The notes under the pieces were generated by a model, which made no database searches, was not told the DNA's origin, and was given only the letters and a program-made list of their open reading frames with translations. Below are positions 58,613 to 64,000 of a stretch of DNA of 64,000 nucleotides, piece by piece. Positions within the stretch are counted from its first letter, which is position 1. Each line of letters opens with the position of its first letter. The DNA is from Roseiarcus sp963809245. Its GTDB lineage: Bacteria > Pseudomonadota > Alphaproteobacteria > Rhizobiales > Beijerinckiaceae. The DNA lies in contig CAWEIU010000003.1 in the NCBI GenBank assembly GCA_963809245.1, positions 186,001-250,000 of the forward strand, read 5' to 3'. Position numbers and translations under genes: made by a program.

Positions 58613-58690
58613 ACAGGCCTCCGCTACAACCCTGGGAATGCCGCATCGCATGGCAAGTGCGGCCTTTCGGCCTTATTTCAGGAGGACACG

Positions 58691-59101
58691 ATGAATTTCG
58701 TCTCGACGCGCATCATCACCAACGACATCAAGCGTTTGGCGCGATTTTACGAGGACGTAACCGGCATATCGCCGACCTGGTACACGGAGGACTTCGCCGA
58801 ACTTGAGACGCCGACCAGCACTTTGGCGATCGGCAGCAAGCGGACGATGGAGATGTTCGGAGCGAGCGCGGCGCGCCCTGCCGACAACCGAAGCGTCATC
58901 ATCGAGTTCCGCGTTGAAGACGTCGACAAAGAGTATGAAAAACTGGAGAAAGTGGTCACCGACTTCGTTCAGCGGCCGACGACCCAACCCTGGGGAAACC
59001 GCTCATTGCTGTTTCGCGACCCTGAGGGAAACCTCGTCAATTTCTTCACGCCCGTGAGCGCCGAGGCTATCAGAAAGCACGAAAAAGCCGTAGGTCGGTG
59101 A
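58691..59101 (+). CDS. VOC-family (glyoxalase/bleomycin-resistance) protein
   Basis: A 136-residue two-module VOC protein. It opens MNFVSTRIITNDIKRLARFYEDVTGI and has the metal-ligand Glu in RDPEGNLVNFF near the end; the first module has TSTLAIGSKRTMEMFG. Such proteins include dioxygenases, lyases and drug-binding proteins; the function is unknown here. GGAGGACAC precedes the ATG. It is divergent from the YafY regulator. Confidence 0.85.
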   Translation: MNFVSTRIITNDIKRLARFYEDVTGISPTWYTEDFAELETPTSTLAIGSKRTMEMFGASAARPADNRSVIIEFRVEDVDKEYEKLEKVVTDFVQRPTTQPWGNRSLLFRDPEGNLVNFFTPVSAEAIRKHEKAVGR

Positions 59102-59253
59102 TGCCGCGATGGCATTGATCGCCGGACTTTGTGACCGGCGTACCCGCAGCCAATGTCTCACTCTCGCCACAACCATGGCCGATGAGGCGGTCGCGCGCGC
59201 GGCGCGGTTCTGTCGCGACGCGCGCGGCGGCCGTCAGGCTGCGTCAACGGGGG

Positions 59254-60519
59254 ATGACGATGACCGCGGCTTCAGGCGGCGCGAGAGAGATTTTGGGCGC
59301 CGTGGGCCGCCTGATCGCGGTCGCCTCCCTCTCGCTTGTGCTTGCGGGCTGCGAGACCGACATCGAGGGCGCGGCGGGTTATGTCGGCTCGCTCGGCGGC
59401 GGCCCGAGCGCGGCGGCGCCGACCGCTCGCCCGGTGCAACTCTTCGTCGCGTCTACCCGCAAGGGCGAAACCGGGGCGGCGGCGCAGACGCTTTCGCCCG
59501 ACGGCGCGCATTTTGCGCTCGACATCATGACGATCCCGCCCGGCCATCACGCCGGTTCGATCGAGGAGCCGATGTGGGGCGCCGGCAACGCTCACGATGA
59601 CATTGTGCTCTCGCACGAGCGTCCACTCGACCCCGACGAATTCCGCGCCGAGCTCGCCTCGCACGTCTCCGGCCGCATCGGCGTCAATCGCGACGTTCTG
59701 GTGTTCGTGCACGGCTTCAATACGAGTTTTGAGGAAGCGCGCGAGCGCGCCGCCCAGATCGTCGCCGACAGCCGCTTCGGCGGCGTCGCGGTGCTATTCA
59801 CCTGGCCGACCAAACACCAGTTGTTCGGCTACGTCTCGGACAAAGACAACGCGACGGCGTCGCGCGACGCGCTGCAGAGCCTCCTCCAGGAGGCCGCCGC
59901 GACCCCGGGCGTCGGCAAGGTTCACGTGCTCGCGCATTCGATGGGCGGCTGGATCGCGATGGAGGCGCTGCGGCAGGAATCGATATCCGGCGATCGCGAT
60001 CTCAACGGACATCTCGGCGAAGTAATGCTCGCCTCTCCCGACATTGATCTCGACGTGTTCGCCGCGCAGATGAGCCATCTCAGGCCGGCCAAGGTCACCG
60101 TCTTCGCCACCGCGAACGACAAGGCCCTTTCCCTGTCGAGCGCGATCGCCGAATCCCGCCAGCGCGTCGGCGCGATCAACCCGTCCAATCCGGCCGATCG
60201 CCGGAAGCTGGAGAGCCTCGGGGCCAAGGTCTACGACCTCTCGAGCTTTTCCGACGGCTTCATCGATCACGCGGCCTACGCCGACACGCCGGACGTGCTG
60301 CACGCGATCGGCGCGCAAGTGGCTGCGCCGCGGGCGCAGGACGCCACGACGATGTCCGTCATCGACGCCAGAAACTACGCCGACGGCTCCTCTCAGCCGG
60401 CGCCGCCCAATCCCCCGCCGGGCGCGCCGGCGCCGGTCGCCGAGGCGCCGGCCGCAGCCGATTTGTCCGTTGCGACGACCCCGCCTGCCCCGCCGACCTC
60501 CCCCGCCGCGCCGAATTGA
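59254..60519 (+). CDS. Alpha/beta-hydrolase lipoprotein (DUF900-like)
   Basis: A 421-residue protein with a lipoprotein signal ending in the lipobox LVLAGC, then a linker and a hydrolase domain. The DUF900 pattern is seen in VLVFVHGFNTSFEEARERAAQI, GVAVLFTWPTK and the nucleophile elbow VHVLAHSMGGWIAMEAL. The C-terminus is a Pro/Ala-rich tail. An N-terminal extension of about 41 residues upstream is unlikely; ACGGGGG precedes the chosen ATG. It is probably an outer-membrane-anchored esterase of unknown target. Confidence 0.8.
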   Translation: MTMTAASGGAREILGAVGRLIAVASLSLVLAGCETDIEGAAGYVGSLGGGPSAAAPTARPVQLFVASTRKGETGAAAQTLSPDGAHFALDIMTIPPGHHAGSIEEPMWGAGNAHDDIVLSHERPLDPDEFRAELASHVSGRIGVNRDVLVFVHGFNTSFEEARERAAQIVADSRFGGVAVLFTWPTKHQLFGYVSDKDNATASRDALQSLLQEAAATPGVGKVHVLAHSMGGWIAMEALRQESISGDRDLNGHLGEVMLASPDIDLDVFAAQMSHLRPAKVTVFATANDKALSLSSAIAESRQRVGAINPSNPADRRKLESLGAKVYDLSSFSDGFIDHAAYADTPDVLHAIGAQVAAPRAQDATTMSVIDARNYADGSSQPAPPNPPPGAPAPVAEAPAAADLSVATTPPAPPTSPAAPN

Positions 60520-60605
60520 GCTTCTCGCTGCGCTTGCGTCATTTCGCCGCGGGCCCCATATTTCCATCAAACGCCCACATTTTGGATTCGAGGGAGATTT
60601 TCGCC

Positions 60606-61559
60606 ATGCCTAGTAAGCTGGATCAATTGCGCGCGATGACCACCGTCGTCGCTGACACCGGCGATATGGAGGCGATCCGCCGCTTCAGGCCGACCAATTC
60701 GACCACCAATCCGACCTTGATCCTCAAGGCCGCGCAAATGCCGGCCTATGCCCACCTGCTCGACGAAGCGATCGCCTGGGGCCGCAAAACCGGCGCTCAG
60801 ACGTGCGCCGTGACGGACCGCCTGGCGATCAACTTCGGCGCTGAACTCAGCCGGATCGTCCCGGGCCGCGTCTCGACCGAGGTCGACGCCGATCTCTCCT
60901 TCGACACCGTCAGCACCGTCGCCAAGGCCAAAGCCCTGATCGCCGACTACGCCGCGCGCGGCATTCCGCGCGAGCGCATCCTGATCAAGATCGCTTCGAC
61001 CTGGGAGGGCGCGCAGGCCGCCGCGGCGCTGCAGCGCGAAGGCATCGACTGCAACATGACGCTCGCCTTCTCGCTCACCCAGGCGATCGCCTGCGCCGAC
61101 GCGGGCGCCTTCTTGATCTCGCCTTTCGTCGGGCGCATCTTCGACTGGCACGTGAAAGCGGGCGGTGGCCCTTACGAGGGCGCGAACGACCCCGGCGTCC
61201 AGTCGGTGCGGGCCATCTACGCCTATTACAAGGCCTATGGGGTTTCGACCGTCGTTATGGGCGCCTCGTTCCGCAACGTCGGCGAAATCGAAGCGCTGGC
61301 CGGCTGTGACCGCCTGACCATCTCGCCGCAACTGCTCGACGAATTGTCGAAGGACGAGGGCAAGCTCGAGCGGGCGCTGTCGCCCGACGCGCCGGGCCAT
61401 GCCCCGCAACGCGTCGCGATGGACGAGAAGCGCTTCCGGTGGATGCTCAACGACGACGCGATGGCGACCGAGAAACTCGCCGAGGGCATCCGCACCTTCG
61501 CCCACGATCTCGGGACTTTGCGCAATCTGGTCGAACGCCGCCTCGCCCTCGCGGCGTAA
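60606..61559 (+). CDS. tal: Transaldolase
   Basis: Moves a dihydroxyacetone unit between sugar phosphates in the pentose phosphate pathway. The 317 residues show TTVVADTGDMEAIRRFRPTNSTTNP, the Schiff-base Lys in RILIKIASTWEGAQAA, NMTLAFSLTQAIACADAGA and SPFVGRIFDWH. The length fits the TalB subfamily. The ATG of MPSKLDQL is used; the in-frame extension upstream is not conserved-looking. It is adjacent to a convergent histidine phosphatase, with 6 bp between stops. Confidence 0.95.
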   Translation: MPSKLDQLRAMTTVVADTGDMEAIRRFRPTNSTTNPTLILKAAQMPAYAHLLDEAIAWGRKTGAQTCAVTDRLAINFGAELSRIVPGRVSTEVDADLSFDTVSTVAKAKALIADYAARGIPRERILIKIASTWEGAQAAAALQREGIDCNMTLAFSLTQAIACADAGAFLISPFVGRIFDWHVKAGGGPYEGANDPGVQSVRAIYAYYKAYGVSTVVMGASFRNVGEIEALAGCDRLTISPQLLDELSKDEGKLERALSPDAPGHAPQRVAMDEKRFRWMLNDDAMATEKLAEGIRTFAHDLGTLRNLVERRLALAA

Positions 61560-61565
61560 TCGAAC

Positions 61566-62174
61566 CTATCCGATCCAGCGGAACGCGCCCTTGTCGAAGA
61601 CGAGTGCGCGCCCCTGCCAGATGTTCGCGGTCGCCGCGACGCTGAAGGGCACATCGGCGAGGATCGCCATAAAGGCGCGCGCGACGCCGCCGTGCGAGGC
61701 GACGAAGCAGTCGCCTTGGCGCGCTTCGAGCCAAGGCTTCACGCGGGCGATCAGCATCGCGTAGCTTTCGCCGCGCGGCGGGGCGAAATTCCATTTGTCG
61801 GCCTCGCGCGCAGCCGCCCCGGCCGCGTCCTGCCGCTCGACCTCGGGCCAAGTGAGGCCTTCCCAGTCGCCGAAGGTCAGTTCCATCAGCGTCGCACAGA
61901 GGTGATAGCGCTCTGGGTCGAGTCCCATGGCGGCGCGCGCAAGTTCCATCGTCTGGCGCGTGCGCGCGAGAGGCGAGGCGTAGAAGGCGCCCGCGGTCTC
62001 GAGCCGCGCCATCTCCTCGGGCAGCCGCTCGCGCAGCGTCCGCCCGACCGCGCCGGCCTGTTCGCGTCCCTTGCCGTTGAGCGGGATGTCGCGCTGGCCC
62101 TGGAGCCGGCCCTCGGCGTTGTACGCAGTTTCCCCGTGGCGCACGAAAACGATGCGATGCGGAAATATCGCCAC
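61566..62174 (-). CDS. Histidine phosphatase family protein (phosphoglycerate mutase-like)
   Basis: A 202-residue histidine phosphatase with the R-H-G motif near the N-terminus (FVRHGETAYNAEGRLQGQRD), ASPLARTRQTMELA, the ELTFGDWEGLTW Glu region and the second His in VASHGGVARAFMAI. It may be a cofactor-dependent mutase or a general phosphatase acting on sugar phosphates. It starts at a GTG with GGAG upstream. The PfkB kinase lies 58 bp upstream on the same strand. Confidence 0.88.
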   Translation of the reverse strand: MAIFPHRIVFVRHGETAYNAEGRLQGQRDIPLNGKGREQAGAVGRTLRERLPEEMARLETAGAFYASPLARTRQTMELARAAMGLDPERYHLCATLMELTFGDWEGLTWPEVERQDAAGAAAREADKWNFAPPRGESYAMLIARVKPWLEARQGDCFVASHGGVARAFMAILADVPFSVAATANIWQGRALVFDKGAFRWIG

Positions 62175-62232
62175 GGCTGATGCGCTCCATTTGCCTGAGA
62201 CGCGTCGCGCGTCCCACATGGCGCGGCGCGCG

Positions 62233-63255
62233 TCAAGCCGGCGCTGGCCGGAAACCCCACCGCTCGGCGAGCGCCAAGCACTCGGCGACCGGCGCGACGC
62301 CGGCCGTTGTCGAGACTGCGCGCGCCGAGGCGGCCGCCGCGGCGTGAGCGAGCCGCAGACTGGCCTCGATCTCCCAGCCCTCGTGCACGGCGTAGAGCAG
62401 CCCTGCGGCAAACGCATCCCCGGCGCCGTTGACGCCGGCGATCGCCTCGGGCGGCGCGGCGAGCGAGCCGACGGCGAACCGTCCGCCCTCGCGCGTCGCC
62501 GCGATCGCGCCCTCGGGGAAATGCGCCACGACGAGGTTCATCGCGCCGGTCGACAACGCCGCCTCGACCGCCGCGGCGATGGCGGCGACATCCGGCCCGT
62601 CCGCCCTGCCCGTCTCGACGTTCGCCACAGCCCCGATCTCGAATTCGTTCGCGATCAGCATGTCGAGATGCGGCAGGCACGGCCGGGCGAGCGCGGCGAC
62701 CTTTTCGCGCGCGATCGTCATCAGTTCGAGATTGGCGAGGAGGCCGCTGCGGCGCGCGGCGCGCAGCGTCGTCACCCAGCCGTTCGCGTCCTCCCGCCAC
62801 GGCGCGTCCATGCGCGCATGTGCGCCGGGCAGGCCAAGGTGCAGAAAGCGAGCCTTGCAGCGCGAAAAGTCGAAATGCTCGGGCGTCATCAGCGCCGCGA
62901 CGCCCTGATGGAAGAAGTGCGTGCGGCGACCGCTCGACAACACGTTGAAGGCGTCGACGCTCATCGTCGCGCCAGCGGGCAGAGCGACGAGGCCGTCGCG
63001 CTCGATCCCATAGGCGTCGCATTGCGCGACGAGAAACGCGGCGTGGTCGTCGTCGCCCACGACCCCCATCGTCTCCACGGGAAAGTCGGGGTCGAGCCGC
63101 TTGAGGTCGATCGCCATGTTGCAGGCGGAGCCGCCGCCCTGGCGGTCCAGAGCGACAACCTCGTTCGTCGTGTCTTCCCCAGGCCAGCGTGCGATCGACT
63201 TGTTGAAGTCGACGCACCAGGTTCCGGCGGTCAAGACGCCTCGCCTTGCGCTCAT
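62233..63255 (-). CDS. PfkB-family carbohydrate kinase
   Basis: A 340-residue ribokinase-family enzyme. The N-terminal substrate motif GGGSACNMAIDLKRL and the catalytic GVNGAGDAFAAGLLYAV (base Asp in GAGDAF) are present. The central part (HFFHQGVAALMTPEHFDFSRCKARFLHLGLPGAH) is unlike the KDG kinase at 18 kb, so the substrate differs. It overlaps no other gene, and the upstream gene ends 7 bp before its start, suggesting an operon with the partial protein to the right. Confidence 0.85.
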   Translation of the reverse strand: MSARRGVLTAGTWCVDFNKSIARWPGEDTTNEVVALDRQGGGSACNMAIDLKRLDPDFPVETMGVVGDDDHAAFLVAQCDAYGIERDGLVALPAGATMSVDAFNVLSSGRRTHFFHQGVAALMTPEHFDFSRCKARFLHLGLPGAHARMDAPWREDANGWVTTLRAARRSGLLANLELMTIAREKVAALARPCLPHLDMLIANEFEIGAVANVETGRADGPDVAAIAAAVEAALSTGAMNLVVAHFPEGAIAATREGGRFAVGSLAAPPEAIAGVNGAGDAFAAGLLYAVHEGWEIEASLRLAHAAAAASARAVSTTAGVAPVAECLALAERWGFRPAPA

Positions 63256-63262
63256 CGGCGCC

Positions 63263-64000
63263 TCAGCTCTGCTTGAGGACGCTCTCGGTGATCTCGTTGT
63301 CCGCCGCGAGATCGCGGAGCGGCGCCACCCCTTCGCGGCGCAGCACGTCGTGGTAGGCCTTCACGGCTTCGGCGGGTTTCAGTTCCCCGTCCGCCACCGC
63401 GCGCAGGAAACGGACGATGTCGAGCGGCAATTCGGCGAGATTGATCTTGCGGCCGAACAGCGCGACGCGCGCGCCGTACTTCTCGGCTTGGTGGAGCAAT
63501 TCGAAGCAATCCCGCGTCGTCCCGGCGCCGCCGCCGAGCACGCCGACGACGAGGCCGGGATCGAACGAGGCAAGCTCATCGAGCGCGCGCGGGCCGTTGT
63601 AGACGATCTTGAGAAAGCGCGGTCGTTCGGCCTCGGTAAGGCCGGCGAGACACCGCACGATCGCGTCGTTGACGAAATGCGGGACGTCCTGCGCAGCGAT
63701 CCCGCCGGCGTTCGGATTGAACACCTCGAGGAAATAGCGAAAATCGCTCGCGGCCGCGTCAGCGCGAAAGTCGCCGAACGCCTCCAGCGCCGCGACGTCC
63801 CGCTCGACGTCGCCAGTAAACGTCACCGAATAGAGCCCGAGGTCGGTCAGCGCGACCGGCAGATCGGGTCGCGGGGTCGGCGTTCCCGAGCGCACCCGCG
63901 ACAGCGAAGCGGTTCGGAACGGTCGGGAGGGGCTTGCCGCGTAGTTCGCCCCGCGCAGGCGCCAGACGTCCGTCGTGTCGTTGGCGCGAATCGCGGGTTT
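63263..64000 (-). CDS. Unidentified, possibly class I aldolase-like, protein (5' end cut by window)
   Basis: The frame is open to the window edge; 245 residues from KPAIRANDTTDVWRLRGAN onwards are visible, so the N-terminus is missing. Segments such as DFRYFLEVFNPNAGGIA, RPRFLKIVYNGPRALDEL, LVVGVLGGGAGTTRDCFELL and GARVALFGRKINLAELPLDIVRFLR recall TIM-barrel aldolases of the LacD/DeoC kind, but I do not recognise the family with certainty. It lies 7 bp upstream of the PfkB kinase and is likely in one operon with it, fitting a kinase/aldolase pair that degrades a sugar or polyol. Confidence 0.6.
   Translation of the reverse strand, partial: KPAIRANDTTDVWRLRGANYAASPSRPFRTASLSRVRSGTPTPRPDLPVALTDLGLYSVTFTGDVERDVAALEAFGDFRADAAASDFRYFLEVFNPNAGGIAAQDVPHFVNDAIVRCLAGLTEAERPRFLKIVYNGPRALDELASFDPGLVVGVLGGGAGTTRDCFELLHQAEKYGARVALFGRKINLAELPLDIVRFLRAVADGELKPAEAVKAYHDVLRREGVAPLRDLAADNEITESVLKQS

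Noticed and set aside
1..64000. Prophage, insertion sequence, integrase or plasmid features
   Set aside because: No transposase, integrase, terminal inverted repeat or phage gene was recognised, and gene order over the housekeeping blocks is normal.

Overview
The window is a GC-rich chromosomal segment from an alphaproteobacterium, most likely order Hyphomicrobiales (Rhizobiales). Evidence: the ihfA-merR-tRNA-Pro block; the rpsF-rpsR-DUF2232-rplI block; the fba-pgk-gap-tkt-DUF4164-zapA block; and typical alphaproteobacterial families such as DUF2336, DUF2865, IalB, HspQ, EcsC and the Flp pilin. I cannot name a genus. There are no rRNA genes, insertion sequences, integrases, CRISPR arrays or phage genes. 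Two genes (gap and a gluconolactonase) each carry a single-base frameshift that leaves the rest of the reading frame intact.

Layout. 0-9 kb: tRNA-Pro(GGG), a MerR regulator, IHF-alpha, an SDR, the ribosomal protein operon with a structured leader, an aldose epimerase, a family-5-like uracil-DNA glycosylase, a NYN nuclease-fold protein, and a fumarylacetoacetate-hydrolase-family gene behind a repeat-rich promoter region. 9-15.7 kb: central carbon genes (class II aldolase, phosphoglycerate kinase, frameshifted gap, transketolase) on the minus strand, then a DUF4164 protein and the division factor ZapA. 15.7-21 kb: a GT-C-like membrane protein, two LysE exporters flanking a KDG-type sugar kinase, and a glycosyltransferase.

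21-24.3 kb is a small accessory cluster (LysR, SDR, cupin, orphan sugar-binding protein). 24.3-31 kb: PaaI thioesterase/MarR pair, ferredoxin-NADP reductase, MFS, DsbA-like protein, an orphan Flp pilin, UppP and EcsC. 31-40.5 kb is the most interesting part: gluconolactonase (frameshifted), a LysR/BASS transporter pair, a MocD-type desaturase with a MocE-type Rieske ferredoxin, and divergently a LacI regulator followed by a complete sugar ABC importer whose binding protein resembles inositol/rhizopine binders. I read this as a candidate uptake and demethylation locus for an O-methyl inositol or rhizopine-like compound.

40.5-53 kb: DUF2865, AsmA, a malyl-CoA-lyase-type enzyme, HspQ, IalB, an orphan YejA-like binding protein, a FrnE-like DsbA protein, DUF2336, a MaoC hydratase with a second CoA-ester lyase, and a protein made of four 41-residue KGG-like repeats followed by a DUF2795 protein. 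53-64 kb: acylphosphatase, GST, an LpxH-like phosphoesterase with a glycosyltransferase, TetR/MFS, YafY/VOC pair, a lipoprotein hydrolase, transaldolase, a histidine phosphatase, a PfkB kinase and an unidentified protein cut by the right edge.

Several divergent regulator/target pairs have clear inverted repeats between them (MarR, LysR-BASS, LacI-desaturase, YafY-VOC), and two families of dispersed intergenic repeats are present. All functional calls rest on recognising motifs by eye; no database search was run.
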